This document shows positions 38,981 to 51,550 of a stretch of DNA of 64,000 nucleotides, one piece after another. Origin of the DNA: Mycobacterium sp. 852013-50091_SCH5140682 (lineage in GTDB: Bacteria > Actinomycetota > Actinomycetes > Mycobacteriales > Mycobacteriaceae); the NCBI RefSeq assembly GCF_001665685.1, contig NZ_LZTB01000050.1, forward strand, positions 1 through 64,000, written 5' to 3'. Position numbers and translations under genes: made by a program. The notes beneath the pieces are model-generated. The model saw only the letters and a program-made list of their open reading frames with translations. It was not told where the DNA came from and did no database searches. Each line of letters opens with the position of its first letter. The stretch's first letter is position 1.

Positions 38981-40180
38981 GTGACCGCACCGACCGTAGA
39001 AGACGAGCAGGACGCGTATCAGGATCGCGACACCGCCGACGAAGCCACCCGCGACAGCACCGCATTCAACCGCCGACACGAGATGTCGTCCGGCTCAGAC
39101 ACGTCCGAAGAGCACCGAAAAATATTGGCTGAAGCCAAAAATGAGGTCACCAGGATCCGCTACGCCGTGGATGTACTCGGAGGCGCTCAACCAGCCGAGG
39201 TGATCGCGTGGCTGAGTCAGTACGGCCACACCGTCGCGTTGCGGAAGGTGTCACCTGAGGTAAAGGCGTACCGCGACGCGCACGGCTCCGACGTCCTGGC
39301 CGTCCACGACGGCAACGGCAACGAGCCTGCCTCGCCCGCGTTCTCAGTTCAACCGAACGCCCCCGCCGCCGACCCCGGATCCGGTCATCGCGCAGGTATC
39401 GACACTTCGGCGCACACCCTCAGTCGCCCGGGCGATACCGCCCACGCACAACCCGAGAAGCGAACTCCGTGGGTCGCATTCGCGTGCTACGCCGTCGCCG
39501 CGGTCTCGATGACCGTGTCGCTGAACACATCCTGGCGGTTCTTCGATCTCGTACTGCACATCCCGACCGCCAACGCCGAACGCTGGATCATGTTCGCCGT
39601 AGCCGAACTCGCCCTGTTCGTGTGCGGCGCGGGCATGGCCGTCAACGTTCACCGCAGTGGACATCCTGGGTCGTTCCGCACGGTCGTGTGGTCGATGTGC
39701 GCGGCGATGGCCTACATGGCATGGGCCATGTCGAGCCCCGGCGAAGCCCTTGGCCGCATCCTGCTCGGTCCGGTGCTCGGCACGGTCATGCTTCACCTCG
39801 GCCTGGGCCTCGAATTGCGGACCCACCACGAAGGCGCGGGCATCGCAGCACGCATCGGCCGCGAATTGCGCGAACGCGTCCTCGGCCGGCTCGGCCTCGG
39901 CGATGACGGCCGCGACGCCGCGCAACGCACCCGAGATCGCAAGGCATATCGGGCCGCAACGCTGAGCCGCCCACACAGGTACCCCTGGTCGCGTGCCGCC
40001 AAGCTGGAACGAGCCCTGGTCGCTTCCGGCGTCGCCGACGACGAATCGCTACGCCAACGGATGCTGGCCCGCCTCGCGGTCTTGCAGCATGCGCACGAGC
40101 TCGCCGAGCTTACGCAGAGCTCGCCATGGCAATCGTCGACTCCCCGCAGCGCGTCAGAGCACCCTGCGACGATGCCTTGA
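38981..40180 (+). CDS. Four-helix DUF2637/SpdB-like protein with helix-turn-helix-like N-terminus
   Basis: A 399-residue protein. Residues about 45-105 look like a small helical, possibly helix-turn-helix domain (ILAEAKNEVTRIRYAV, GGAQPAEVIAWLSQYG). A polar linker follows. Four membrane helices span about residues 165-285, with the pattern ERWIMFAVAELALFVCGAG. The Arg-rich C-terminus (SRPHRYPWSRAAKLERAL) resembles the DUF2637/Spd proteins of actinobacterial integrative plasmids. GTG at 38981 has AGAGGA upstream. No transfer, replication or integration gene accompanies it. It ends six bases before the convergent hisI stop. The family call is by topology and motif resemblance. Confidence 0.65.
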   Translation: MTAPTVEDEQDAYQDRDTADEATRDSTAFNRRHEMSSGSDTSEEHRKILAEAKNEVTRIRYAVDVLGGAQPAEVIAWLSQYGHTVALRKVSPEVKAYRDAHGSDVLAVHDGNGNEPASPAFSVQPNAPAADPGSGHRAGIDTSAHTLSRPGDTAHAQPEKRTPWVAFACYAVAAVSMTVSLNTSWRFFDLVLHIPTANAERWIMFAVAELALFVCGAGMAVNVHRSGHPGSFRTVVWSMCAAMAYMAWAMSSPGEALGRILLGPVLGTVMLHLGLGLELRTHHEGAGIAARIGRELRERVLGRLGLGDDGRDAAQRTRDRKAYRAATLSRPHRYPWSRAAKLERALVASGVADDESLRQRMLARLAVLQHAHELAELTQSSPWQSSTPRSASEHPATMP

Positions 40181-40185
40181 GGAGG

Positions 40186-40536
40186 CTAGGCCTCGGGCGG
40201 CAGCAGCAGATCGGCGTCGAAGCACGTGTGGTCGCCGGTGTGGCAGGCTCCGCCGACCTGGTCGACCTCGAGCAACACCGTGTCACCGTCGCAGTCCAGC
40301 CTGACCGAATGCACGTGCTGAGTGTGCCCGGACGTGGCGCCCTTGATCCACTGCTCGCCGCGCGACCGCGAAAAGTATGTCGCCTCACGGGTTTCCAACG
40401 TGCGGGCCAGGGCGTCGTCGTCCATCCAGGCGACCATCAGCACGTCGCCGGTGCCACGCTCCTGCACCACGGCGGTGAACAAACCGTCGGCGTTGCGCTT
40501 GAGCCGCGCCGCAATATCCGCATCCAGTGCGCTCAT
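40186..40536 (-). CDS. hisI: Phosphoribosyl-AMP cyclohydrolase
   Basis: A 116-residue zinc enzyme for the third step of histidine synthesis (PR-AMP to ProFAR). It contains [28 protein letters not shown] and the metal cysteines and Asp residues in [14 protein letters not shown] and [12 protein letters not shown]. It is the monofunctional form without the HisE pyrophosphatase domain, as in other actinobacteria. ATG 40536 overlaps the stop of a mini-ORF that links it to hisF. It is the last gene of the his operon. Confidence 0.97.
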   Translation of the reverse strand: MSALDADIAARLKRNADGLFTAVVQERGTGDVLMVAWMDDDALARTLETREATYFSRSRGEQWIKGATSGHTQHVHSVRLDCDGDTVLLEVDQVGGACHTGDHTCFDADLLLPPEA

Positions 40537-40568
40537 CGGGGCACTCTTCTCTTCGCGCAAGCGCTCAT
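40533..40568 (-). repeat. Mini-ORF coupling repeat between hisF and hisI
   Basis: A 12-codon open frame ([11 protein letters not shown], stop) fills the hisF-hisI junction exactly. Its ATG overlaps the hisF stop and its TGA overlaps the hisI ATG (CGATGAGC at both ends). The core ATGAGCGCTTGCGC recurs at 45279 and 57699 on the same strand. This looks like a duplicated junction that preserves stop-start coupling, similar in principle to MIRU elements. It may be translated only as a relay. Confidence 0.7.
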
Positions 40569-41344
40569 CGGACTGTGATTCCTTCCGCGGCCATCGCTGC
40601 CTTGACCTCGGCGATGGTCAGTTCCCGGAAGTGGAACACGCTGGCGGCCAAGACGGCATCAGCACCTGCAACAACGGCGGGCGGGAAATGTTCCACCGCA
40701 CCGGCCCCGCCGCTGGCGATCACCGGCACGCTGACGGCCGCGCGCACCGCACGCAACATGTCCAGATCGAAACCGGCCTTGGTGCCGTCGCGATCCATCG
40801 AATTCAGCAGGATCTCACCGACCCCGAGTTCGGCACCGCGAACGGCCCATTCGATGGCGTCGATCCCGGTGCCGCGTCGCCCGCCGTGGGTGGTGACCTC
40901 CCAGCCCGACGGCGTGGGCGCGGCACCGGACGGCACGGTGCGGGCATCGACACTGAGCACGATGCACTGTGAGCCGAACTGGCGGGCCAGCTCGGCGAGC
41001 AGTTCGGGGCGGGCGATCGCGGCGGTGTTCACCGAGACCTTGTCCGCACCGGCGCGCAGCAGGACGTCGACGTCTTCGACGGAGCGCACCCCGCCGCCGA
41101 CCGTCAGCGGGATGAACACCTGCTCCGCGGTGCGCTTGACCACCTCCAGCATGGTCGAACGGCCCGACGACGATGCGGTCACGTCCAGGAACGTCAACTC
41201 GTCGGCGCCCTCGGCGTCGTACGCCGCCGCCAGTTCGACGGGATCCCCGGCGTCGCGGAGGTTTTCGAAGTTGACTCCCTTGACGACACGGCCGTCGTCG
41301 ACATCCAGACACGGAATCACCCGCGTCGCAACGTCACTGGTCAC
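40565..41344 (-). CDS. hisF: Imidazole glycerol phosphate synthase, cyclase subunit
   Basis: A 259-residue barrel using ammonia from HisH to make imidazole glycerol phosphate and AICAR. The catalytic aspartates lie in [15 protein letters not shown] and [11 protein letters not shown]; phosphate loops are GGGVRSVED and ASGGAG. GTG at 41344 follows GGAGG and overlaps the impA stop (GTGA). The frame is open further upstream, but that part lies inside impA and has no family similarity. Length and motifs are complete. Confidence 0.97.
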   Translation of the reverse strand: MTSDVATRVIPCLDVDDGRVVKGVNFENLRDAGDPVELAAAYDAEGADELTFLDVTASSSGRSTMLEVVKRTAEQVFIPLTVGGGVRSVEDVDVLLRAGADKVSVNTAAIARPELLAELARQFGSQCIVLSVDARTVPSGAAPTPSGWEVTTHGGRRGTGIDAIEWAVRGAELGVGEILLNSMDRDGTKAGFDLDMLRAVRAAVSVPVIASGGAGAVEHFPPAVVAGADAVLAASVFHFRELTIAEVKAAMAAEGITVR

Positions 41345-42153
41345 AGGTAATCCTCCGGGCTGCCCGCGGCTTTCACGATCTCCAGCATGCGTTGATGCAC
41401 ACCGGGTGCGGCGGCCAGCGCCGACTTGGACTCGACTGTCCACGGCTGGCCGGCGAGGTCGGTCACGATACCGCCGGCAGCCCGGACCAGGGCCACACCG
41501 GCCGCGTGATCCCAGATGTGGTGCCCGAAACTGATGGCGGCACCGAGGACTCCGGCCGCCACATAGGCCAGGTCGACGCCGGTGGCGCCGTGCATCCGCA
41601 CCCGCGAGCACTCCCGGCTCAGGTTCGCAAGCACTTGCGCGCGGTATCGGCCAGGGAACCGGCCGCGGGAGTCGATGTTGAACGTCTGGATTCCGACGAT
41701 CGAATCGGCCAGCGTCGGAGAGCCCAACGGCGGAAGCGCTTCGCCGTTGTTGTAGAGCGGTCCGTTGACAAGCGCGGTGTAGCGCTGCCCCATGAACGGC
41801 AGCCAGGTCAGGCCCGCGACCGGTTCGCCCTTCGCCAGCAGCCCGAGCAGGATGCCGGCCATCGGCGAACCCGCCGCGTAGTTGAACGTGCCGTCGATCG
41901 GATCGAGCACCCACACCAGCTCGGAATCGATCGGCTCACCGCCGAACTCCTCACCGTGCACGCCGATGCCAGTTCCCTCGGTGAGAGCCCTGACCACCTG
42001 CCGCTCGATGGCCAGGTCGACCTCGGTGGCGAAGTCGTTGCCCTGCTTGCGAACCGCCGAATCGGCCCGGTGCCCGGCGATGAACGGTGCCGACGCCTCA
42101 TCGAGAATCTCGGCCGCGGTGCCGAGCAGTGCGGCCAGCCGGTTGGGATCCAT
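41341..42153 (-). CDS. impA: Inositol-monophosphatase-family enzyme in the his operon (probable histidinol phosphatase/ImpA)
   Basis: A 270-residue metal-dependent phosphatase. Metal motifs are [20 protein letters not shown] and [16 protein letters not shown], the complete IMPase signature. It sits between hisA and hisF as Rv1604 (impA) does. HisB here lacks a phosphatase domain, so an enzyme for histidinol phosphate is still needed; this protein is a candidate, although mycobacterial histidinol phosphatase (HisN) has been assigned to another family member. ATG 42153 lies four bases after the hisA stop. Confidence 0.9.
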   Translation of the reverse strand: MDPNRLAALLGTAAEILDEASAPFIAGHRADSAVRKQGNDFATEVDLAIERQVVRALTEGTGIGVHGEEFGGEPIDSELVWVLDPIDGTFNYAAGSPMAGILLGLLAKGEPVAGLTWLPFMGQRYTALVNGPLYNNGEALPPLGSPTLADSIVGIQTFNIDSRGRFPGRYRAQVLANLSRECSRVRMHGATGVDLAYVAAGVLGAAISFGHHIWDHAAGVALVRAAGGIVTDLAGQPWTVESKSALAAAPGVHQRMLEIVKAAGSPEDYL

Positions 42154-42157
42154 CCGC

Positions 42158-42901
42158 TCAGCCGCTGACCGCAGCGAGAGCCTCGGGCAGGGTGAATCGG
42201 CCGGCGTAGAGCGCTTTCCCGACGATCGCGCCTTCGACACCGCGATCGGTCAGCGTGGCGATGGCCTGCAGATCCTCCAGGCTGGACACCCCGCCTGAGG
42301 CGATGACGGGCACGCCACTGCGCTCGGCGACCGCGCCGAGCAGCTCGAGATTGGGCCCGGTCAGCGTGCCGTCCTTGGTGACGTCGGTGACGACGTACCG
42401 CGAACAGCCCTCGCGCTCAAGGCGTTCCAGCACCTCCCACAGATCGCCGCCGTCGGTTTCCCAGCCGCGGCCACGCAATCTGTAGGCACCGGCCGTGCCC
42501 TCAGCGAGCTGCACATCCAAGCCCACAGCCACCTTGTCGCCGTACTCGGCGATTGCCGCCGCACACCACGTCGGGTTCTCCAGCGCCGCGGTGCCGATGT
42601 TGACGCGCGCACAGCCCGTGGCCAGCGCGGCCTTCAGCGACTCGTCGTCGCGGATGCCGCCGGAGAGTTCGACATCGACGTCGAGCTTGCCGACGACCTC
42701 GGCCAGCAACTCGCGGTTGCTCCCCCGGCCGAAGGCCGCGTCGAGATCCACCAGATGGATCCACTGTGCACCGTCACGCTGCCAGGCCATCGCGGCTTCC
42801 AGCGCAGAGCCGTAGTCGGTCTCGCTACCCGCCTTGCCCTGAACCAGCCGAACGGCTTTGCCCTCGACCACGTCGACGGCCGGCAAAAGAATCAAACTCA
42901 C
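42158..42901 (-). CDS. priA: Bifunctional HisA/TrpF isomerase (PriA)
   Basis: A 247-residue barrel. In histidine synthesis it isomerises ProFAR to PRFAR. In actinobacteria the same active site also isomerises phosphoribosyl anthranilate for tryptophan. Catalytic D11 is in [18 protein letters not shown] and the second Asp in [16 protein letters not shown]19 and the phosphate motifs SGGIRDD and ASGGVSS are present. No trpF is found in the trp cluster of this window, which agrees with PriA doing both jobs. It overlaps hisH by four bases. Confidence 0.95.
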   Translation of the reverse strand: MSLILLPAVDVVEGKAVRLVQGKAGSETDYGSALEAAMAWQRDGAQWIHLVDLDAAFGRGSNRELLAEVVGKLDVDVELSGGIRDDESLKAALATGCARVNIGTAALENPTWCAAAIAEYGDKVAVGLDVQLAEGTAGAYRLRGRGWETDGGDLWEVLERLEREGCSRYVVTDVTKDGTLTGPNLELLGAVAERSGVPVIASGGVSSLEDLQAIATLTDRGVEGAIVGKALYAGRFTLPEALAAVSG

Positions 42902-43511
42902 AGTCCCTCAACCCAATTCGCAAGCAGCGTGGCACCGGCATCGCCGCTCTTCTCCGGATGAAATTGCGTGGCCGCCAACGGCCCGTCCTCGACCGCTGCG
43001 ATGAACCGGGCATGGTGGGTGGCCCAGGTGACCAACGCGTCGGAATTGCCCGACCACTCCTGTGCGGCATAGGAGTGCACGAAATAGAACCGCGTGTCGG
43101 CGTCCAGCCCGCGGAACAGCCTACTTCCGGCGGCGGCCTCGACGACGTTCCAGCCCATATGCGGAATCACCGGGGCATCCAGCCGGGTGACGGCTCCGGG
43201 CCATTGACCGCAGCCGACAGTCTCCACGCCGAACTCGACACCGCGGGAGAACAAGATCTGCATACCGACGCAGACGCCGAGCACCGGACGGCCCTGCCGC
43301 AGCCGGTCGGCGATGATCTTCTCCCCACCGATCGCCCGCAGACCGTTCATGCACGCTTCGTAGGCACCCACACCCGGCACCACCAGACCGTCGGCAGCCG
43401 CGGCAGCGCCCGGGTCGGCAGTCACCTCGACATCGGCACCGACGCGCTGCAGGGCCCGTTGCGCTGAGCGCAGATTCCCGGATCCGTAGTCGAGGACGAC
43501 GAGTTTCTTCG

Positions 43512-43515
<4 letters not shown>
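42898..43515 (-). CDS. hisH: Imidazole glycerol phosphate synthase, glutaminase subunit
   Basis: A 205-residue class I glutamine amidotransferase that feeds ammonia to HisF. The nucleophile is in [11 protein letters not shown] and the catalytic His and Glu in [10 protein letters not shown]. The N-terminus [17 protein letters not shown] is typical. Start and stop overlap neighbouring genes by four bases (hisB upstream, priA downstream). Length is complete. Confidence 0.97.
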
Positions 43516-46616
<3,101 letters not shown>

Positions 46617-46706
46617 CTCTTCGATTGTCCCTGATCAGTCCAGTTGAATAAAAATCCGGGCAGGCAAGCGTCGTAGGGTGGTCGCAAACCGGCGAATGGA
46701 GTCGAG

Positions 46707-47117
46707 ATGTCCGCGAAGGATCACCCCAACAACGCCCCTGGCATACCGATGCTCGTTCCGCCCGCCCTGGAACGATTTCAGATCAAGTACATCAACCCGG
46801 CGCTGAAGCCGCTGTCGAAGCGTCTGCCGGGCTTTACCGTGATCAAGCATCGCGGCCGCACGTCGGGCACGCCCTACGAGACCATCGTCACCAGCTACCG
46901 CAAGGGCAATACGCTCGCGGTGCTGCTCGCCCACGGCAAGACCAACTGGGCCAAGAATGTGCTGGCCGCGGGCGAAGCGGACGTCCATCTGTTCCGCGGT
47001 GACGTCCACATCACCAACCCGCGGGTGCTGCCTGCAGGCACCGATGACCCGTCGTTGCCACCGATCGCCCGCATCGCTGCCCGGCGAATCGGGGTCTTCG
47101 TCGCCGATATCGTTTGA
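46707..47117 (+). CDS. Nitroreductase-family deazaflavin-dependent oxidoreductase (Rv1598c-like)
   Basis: A 136-residue split-barrel protein of the DUF385/Ddn type, which binds the deazaflavin F420 in many mycobacterial members. Typical blocks are VIKHRGRTSGTPYET and AHGKTNWAKNVLAAG. The substrate is unknown. In M. tuberculosis Rv1598c occupies the same place beside hisD. ATG 46707 follows GGAGTCGAG. It is cytoplasmic or loosely membrane-associated; no signal peptide. Confidence 0.88.
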   Translation: MSAKDHPNNAPGIPMLVPPALERFQIKYINPALKPLSKRLPGFTVIKHRGRTSGTPYETIVTSYRKGNTLAVLLAHGKTNWAKNVLAAGEADVHLFRGDVHITNPRVLPAGTDDPSLPPIARIAARRIGVFVADIV

Positions 47118-47138
47118 CGTCGCTGCCAGACTGCTTGC

Positions 47139-47774
47139 ATGACTTGGCAGGTCTGGCTGGCGTTTCTCGGCGCGTCGATCGCGATCAGTGTGTCTCCGGG
47201 CGCCGGGGCGATCCAATCGATGGCCACGGGCCTGACACACGGCCTACGCCGCGGTTCGTGGAGTGTGCTGGGGTTGCAGCTGGGGCTGCTGGCGCAGCTG
47301 GTGCTGGTGGCGGTCGGTTTGGGCGCCGCCATTGCCAGCTCGATCCTGGCCTTCCAGATCGTGAAGTGGATCGGTGTCGCGTACCTGATCTACCTGGCCG
47401 TCCATCAGTGGCGCAGTGCGTCCCAGGACCTGCGCGAGCGCTTGGGCAGCGCAGCCGACCGGGGTCGGGCGGCTCTGGTGGCGCGCGGGTTCCTGGTGAA
47501 CACCACCAATCCGAAGGGGCTGGTGTTCCTGGTCGCAGTGCTCCCGCAGTTCGTCATGCCGACAGCGCCTCTGCTGCCGCAGTACCTGGCGATCGGGGTG
47601 ACGATGGTGTGCGTCGACGTGGTCGTCATGAGCCTCTACACCGGCGGGGCCGAGCGCCTGCTGCGCTGGCTGCACACCCCGCGCCAGCAGACTGCGCTCA
47701 ACCGGGTGTTCTCCGGACTGTTCGCGACCGCAGCGGTGGTGCTGTCACTCGTGCGGCGAGGTGTGGTCGCCTGA
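47139..47774 (+). CDS. LysE-family amino-acid exporter
   Basis: A 211-residue membrane protein with five or six helices and the RhtB/LysE signature near the N-terminus (SISPGAGAIQSMATGLTHGLRRG, seen as VSPGAGAIQS) and the charged cytoplasmic loop NTTNPKGLVFLVAVLPQF. These proteins export amino acids such as lysine, threonine or homoserine, but the substrate cannot be read. It starts 21 bases after the oxidoreductase gene on the same strand and is probably cotranscribed. Confidence 0.9.
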   Translation: MTWQVWLAFLGASIAISVSPGAGAIQSMATGLTHGLRRGSWSVLGLQLGLLAQLVLVAVGLGAAIASSILAFQIVKWIGVAYLIYLAVHQWRSASQDLRERLGSAADRGRAALVARGFLVNTTNPKGLVFLVAVLPQFVMPTAPLLPQYLAIGVTMVCVDVVVMSLYTGGAERLLRWLHTPRQQTALNRVFSGLFATAAVVLSLVRRGVVA

Positions 47775-47992
47775 CCGCGCCCTGCCGCTGAGCGGTTCCG
47801 CGGGCGAGAAAGACACGCTGGTCACATTCGTCACAGCCGCACCAGAAAGTCTGGGGTACGTGCGGTTCGAAACGCGCTGTCACCGGTGGTATCACTTTTT
47901 CTGGTACCGCCGGCGATGGCGCGGTTGGAGGTGCGGTCCCCCACGAGAAGCGCGACACGCCGACTTCTGCGACACGCCCGCAGCTCTCCGGC
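47775..47992. other. 218-base spacer between convergent lysE-type gene and nadC
   Basis: No gene is seen on either strand; open frames here lack sensible codon use. The main structure is the hairpin at 47883-47913 described separately. Confidence 0.6.
47883..47913. terminator. Hairpin between convergent genes
   Basis: CCGGTGGTATCA and TGGTACCGCCGG, with loop CTTTTTC, form a 12-bp stem with two G-T type mismatches. It lies between the stops of two convergent genes, where a bidirectional terminator is expected. No T-run follows, as is usual for mycobacterial hairpin terminators. Confidence 0.55.
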
Positions 47993-48850
47993 TCACATAT
48001 CGAGCCCGAGGTCGAGCACCCGCACCGAGTGGGTGAGCGCGCCGACCGCGAGATAGTCGACCCCGGTGCCGGCGTACTCGGCTGCGGTGTCCAGGGTCAG
48101 GCCTCCGGAGGACTCGAGCTTGGTCGCCGGCGATGCGGCATCGCGCCGTTGCACGGCGATCTGCGTCTGCCAGACCGGGAAATTGTCAAGGAGCACCAGT
48201 TCCGCCCCGGCGGCAAGCACGTCATCGAGCTGTTCGAGGGAATCGACCTCGACCTCGCACGGCAGTTCGGGTGCGGCGGCGCGCACCGCTTGCAGCGCCG
48301 CCAGCACCGAGCCTGCCGCGGCCACATGGTTGTCCTTGATCAGTGCGGCGTCACCCAATCCCATGCGGTGGTTGACTCCCCCGCCGACGCGGACCGCGTA
48401 TTTCTGCAGGGCACGCAGCCCGGGCAGCGTCTTGCGGGTGTCGCGGATCTTGGCGTTGGTGCCGGCGACGGCATCCACCCAGGCGGCGGTCGCCGTGGCG
48501 ATACCCGACAGATGGCACACCAGGTTGAGTAGCGTGCGCTCGGCAGTCAGCAGTTGCCGCGTCGGCGCCTCCACGGTCAGCACTTGGGACTTCGCGTCCA
48601 GGCGGGCTCCGTCGTCGACACGGTGGACCACCCGGTACGCATCGGAGCCGATCACCTCGTCGAGCACCAGCAAGGCGATGTCGACGCCGGCGATGACTCC
48701 CGGTTCCCGGTTGACCACCGAGGCGGTGGTCATGGCCGAGGCCGGCACGGTCGACTGGGTGGTGACGTCAGGGCCGTAGCGCAGGTCCTCCTCGAGGGCC
48801 CGCGCGATGGTCGCCCGGGCCTCCACAAGCTCGGATTCTGAGAGGCCCAT
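47993..48850 (-). CDS. nadC: Nicotinate-nucleotide pyrophosphorylase (quinolinate phosphoribosyltransferase)
   Basis: A 285-residue enzyme converting quinolinate and PRPP to nicotinate mononucleotide. Conserved blocks are AERTLLNLVCHLSGIAT, IRDTRKTLPGLR, KYAVRVGGGVNHRMGL, IKDNHVAAAG and EVEVDSLEQLDD, with GVDYLAVGALTHS at the end. ATG 48850 overlaps the nadB stop (TGATG) and gives the usual MGLSE start; a GTG at 48856 is also in frame. Last gene of nadABC. Confidence 0.96.
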   Translation of the reverse strand: MGLSESELVEARATIARALEEDLRYGPDVTTQSTVPASAMTTASVVNREPGVIAGVDIALLVLDEVIGSDAYRVVHRVDDGARLDAKSQVLTVEAPTRQLLTAERTLLNLVCHLSGIATATAAWVDAVAGTNAKIRDTRKTLPGLRALQKYAVRVGGGVNHRMGLGDAALIKDNHVAAAGSVLAALQAVRAAAPELPCEVEVDSLEQLDDVLAAGAELVLLDNFPVWQTQIAVQRRDAASPATKLESSGGLTLDTAAEYAGTGVDYLAVGALTHSVRVLDLGLDM

Positions 48851-50451
48851 CAGCACACCGCCGTCGGGGTTGCGACGGCGATGCCGCCGGTGCTGTTCCG
48901 GATGCTCAACGGATGCTCCTGGTTGGGGTCGGTCCCGGGGAAGTCGTCACGGTGGTGGCAGCCCCTGGTTTCGGTACGGGCGAGGGCCGCTGCGGCAACA
49001 GCCCGTGCTGTCACGGTGAGCGCGGCATCTTCAAAACTCTTGCGGCTACGGGTTTCCCGCTGGCACGCGGTGGCCAGGAGGTCACGCAGCTGTCCCAGCC
49101 CGGCGGCGTCGCGGACCACGGAGGCGTGGGCGGACATCGCGCGTTGCAGTAGGCTGCGGTCGACGGTGTCGAGTCGACGATCACGGGGAGCCTGGGCACG
49201 GACCGAACCGGCTTGCGCCGCATGGTCGGCGGCGACGCGCCCGGCGCGGCCACCCACCACGAGTCCCTCGAGCAGGCTGTTGGAGGCCAACCTGTTGGCG
49301 CCGTGCATGCCAGTGCGGGCCACCTCCCCGGCGGCGAACAGTCCGGGTAATTCGGTACGGCCGTACACGTCGGTGACCACTCCGCCGCAGCTGTAGTGCG
49401 CGCCGGGCACCACCGGGATCGGCTCGCGGGTCGGATCGATGCCCGCGGCGGCGCACGATGCCGCGACGGTCGGGAACCGACGGCGGAAATCCACGATGCG
49501 GCGGGCGTCGAGGTAGACGCACGGATCACCGGTGGCGGTCAGTCGGGCGTTGATCGCCGCCGCCACCACATCGCGCGGCGCCAAGTCACCCATCGGGTGC
49601 ACTCCGTCGGTGACCGAAAGACCCTGCGAGTCAACGAGAACGGCGCCTTCACCGCGGATCGCCTCGGTCACCAGTGGCAGGCGGCCGTCGACTTCACCGT
49701 TGAACAACATGGTCGGGTGAAACTGAATGAACTCGATGTCGGCAACCGGTACGCCCGCCCACAGCGCCAAGGCGATACCGTCACCCGTCGAGCCCTCGGG
49801 ATTGGTTGTGGCGCAATACAGATGCCCGAGGCCACCGGTGGCCAGGATCACCGACGGCGCGTGCAGGATGCCCACGCCGTCCTCGTTGTTCACCAGCACA
49901 CCGGTCACGGCCGAACCGTCGTGCAGGATCTGCAGCGCCACGTGATTGCGCCTGATGTCCAGATTGGCCGCGGCATGGTCAAGGGCGCGTTGGACTTCGG
50001 CGCCGGTGGCATCACCGCCGGAATGAATGATCCGGTGCCGGGTGTGCCCACCCTCGCGGGTCAGTGCCCACCGGCCCGGAGCCGTTTCGTCGAACCGCGC
50101 ACCGGCACCGACCAAGTCTGCGATGGCACGGTAGCCGTCGCCGACGATCGAGCGGACCGCATCGGGATCGCACAGCCCACCACCCGCGGAGACGGTGTCG
50201 GCGACGTGCGCGTCGATCGAGTCGTCGTTGCCGGGCAACACGACAGCGATACCGCCCTGGGCGTACGCGGTCGCTGTTTCCCCGGTCTTGCTGAGCACGA
50301 TCACCCGTCGGCCCTGCCGGTGCGCCGCGAGTGCGGCCACCAGGCCGCCGACTCCGGTACCGATCACCACGACGTCGGCGCGCTGCTGCCACAGCGTCGA
50401 CGCACCGCAGGCGAACGAGCCACCTGCGGTGCGGGCCGACAACCCGCTCAC
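48850..50451 (-). CDS. nadB: L-aspartate oxidase
   Basis: A 533-residue FAD enzyme oxidising aspartate to iminoaspartate. The dinucleotide fold is [17 protein letters not shown]; further marks are [47 protein letters not shown] and [13 protein letters not shown]. The end of the protein contains an Arg/Ala-rich helical domain. GTG 50451 overlaps the nadA stop (GTGA). Open frame continues upstream but that part overlies nadA. Confidence 0.96.
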   Translation of the reverse strand: MSGLSARTAGGSFACGASTLWQQRADVVVIGTGVGGLVAALAAHRQGRRVIVLSKTGETATAYAQGGIAVVLPGNDDSIDAHVADTVSAGGGLCDPDAVRSIVGDGYRAIADLVGAGARFDETAPGRWALTREGGHTRHRIIHSGGDATGAEVQRALDHAAANLDIRRNHVALQILHDGSAVTGVLVNNEDGVGILHAPSVILATGGLGHLYCATTNPEGSTGDGIALALWAGVPVADIEFIQFHPTMLFNGEVDGRLPLVTEAIRGEGAVLVDSQGLSVTDGVHPMGDLAPRDVVAAAINARLTATGDPCVYLDARRIVDFRRRFPTVAASCAAAGIDPTREPIPVVPGAHYSCGGVVTDVYGRTELPGLFAAGEVARTGMHGANRLASNSLLEGLVVGGRAGRVAADHAAQAGSVRAQAPRDRRLDTVDRSLLQRAMSAHASVVRDAAGLGQLRDLLATACQRETRSRKSFEDAALTVTARAVAAAALARTETRGCHHRDDFPGTDPNQEHPLSIRNSTGGIAVATPTAVC

Positions 50452-51503
50452 TCGCCGCCGCCGGGCTGGCCGATGGCAATCATCCGTTGCACACTGGCGC
50501 GGCCCAGCCGGGCGGTTTCGGGGTCGACGTGTACCTCGTCGGCCCCGTCGATCAGGCACCGCAGCAGGGCGGCCGGCGTGATCATCTTCATGTAGCGGCA
50601 CGAGGCCCGGTCGTTGACCGCGAGGAAGTCGACTTCCGGTGCGGCCCGGCGGAGTTGGTGCAGCATGCCGATCTCGGTGGCCACCAGCACCTGGCTGGCG
50701 CGGGTCTCGCGGGCCGCGTCGAGCATGCCGCCGGTGGACAGGATCTTCACGCGTTCCTCGGGCACCGCGCCCTCCCCGGCCAGGTACAACGCCGAAGTCG
50801 CGCAACCGCATTCGGGATGCACGAACAGCTCGGCATCCGGGTGTGAGCGCGCCTGGTCGGCCAGTTCGTCGCCGTTGATGCCGGCGTGCACGTGGCACTC
50901 ACCGGCCCAGATGTGCATGTTGGTGCGGCCGGTGACGCGCCGGACGTGCGCTCCGAGGAACTGGTCGGGGCAGAACAGCACTTCCCGGTCGGCGGGGATC
51001 GACGCCACGACGTCGACGGCATTCGCCGAAGTGCAGCAGATGTCGGTGAGCGCCTTCACCGCGGCGGTCGTGTTGACATACGACACGACGACGGCATCGG
51101 GATATTCGTCCTTCCACGCGCGCAGTTCGTCGACGGTGATGGAATCGGCCAGCGAGCAGCCGGCACGCTGATCGGGGATCAGCACGGTCTTGTCCGGGCT
51201 GAGGATCTTGGCCGTCTCCGCCATGAAATGCACGCCGCAGAACACGATGGTGTCCTCGGGAGCGTCGGCGGCGATGCGGGACAGCGCCAACGAGTCACCG
51301 ACGTGGTCGGCCACGTCCTGGATCTCGGGCAGCTGGTAGTTGTGCGCCAGCAGGGTCGCGCCGCGCTGGTCGACGAGTCGGCGGATCTCGGCGGCCCATT
51401 GCGCGTCGCCGACCACGCCGGAATAGCCGTCGGGCCCGTCCAGAATCTGGTCCGCCATCCGGCCTGCCACATCCCCCGCGGTCGTGCCATTGAGCACCGT
51501 CAC
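50448..51503 (-). CDS. nadA: Quinolinate synthase
   Basis: A 351-residue 4Fe-4S enzyme condensing iminoaspartate with dihydroxyacetone phosphate to quinolinate. Cluster cysteines are in [21 protein letters not shown] and [32 protein letters not shown], seen in two halves, is typical of NadA. GTG 51503 has TTGAGGAGG upstream. It is divergent from nrtR, whose operator lies in the 47-base gap. First gene of nadABC. Confidence 0.96.
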   Translation of the reverse strand: MTVLNGTTAGDVAGRMADQILDGPDGYSGVVGDAQWAAEIRRLVDQRGATLLAHNYQLPEIQDVADHVGDSLALSRIAADAPEDTIVFCGVHFMAETAKILSPDKTVLIPDQRAGCSLADSITVDELRAWKDEYPDAVVVSYVNTTAAVKALTDICCTSANAVDVVASIPADREVLFCPDQFLGAHVRRVTGRTNMHIWAGECHVHAGINGDELADQARSHPDAELFVHPECGCATSALYLAGEGAVPEERVKILSTGGMLDAARETRASQVLVATEIGMLHQLRRAAPEVDFLAVNDRASCRYMKMITPAALLRCLIDGADEVHVDPETARLGRASVQRMIAIGQPGGGE

Positions 51504-51527
51504 GACGGCCTCCTCAATCCCAGTCAG

Positions 51528-51550
51528 GTTTTCGACTTATAATCGAAAAC
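51528..51550. promoter_or_regulatory. NrtR operator overlapping both divergent promoters
   Basis: A perfect palindrome GTTTTCGA-N7-TCGAAAAC fills 51528-51550 and ends at the base before the nrtR ATG. Its spacer holds TATAAT (51538-51543), an exact -10 box for a leaderless nrtR mRNA; TATAAG on the other strand can serve nadA. Binding of NrtR here would block nadABC and its own gene. In mycobacteria NrtR is known to repress nadABC from this intergenic region. Confidence 0.85.

Noticed and set aside
41345..41914. N-terminal extension of hisF (190 extra codons in frame)
   Set aside because: Lies inside impA in another frame; hisF has a proper GTG with GGAGG at 41344.
47761..48036. Small plus-strand frame in the gap after the LysE-type gene
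   Set aside because: Trp/Arg/Cys-rich with no sensible start signal and overlapping a hairpin and nadC; probably non-coding.
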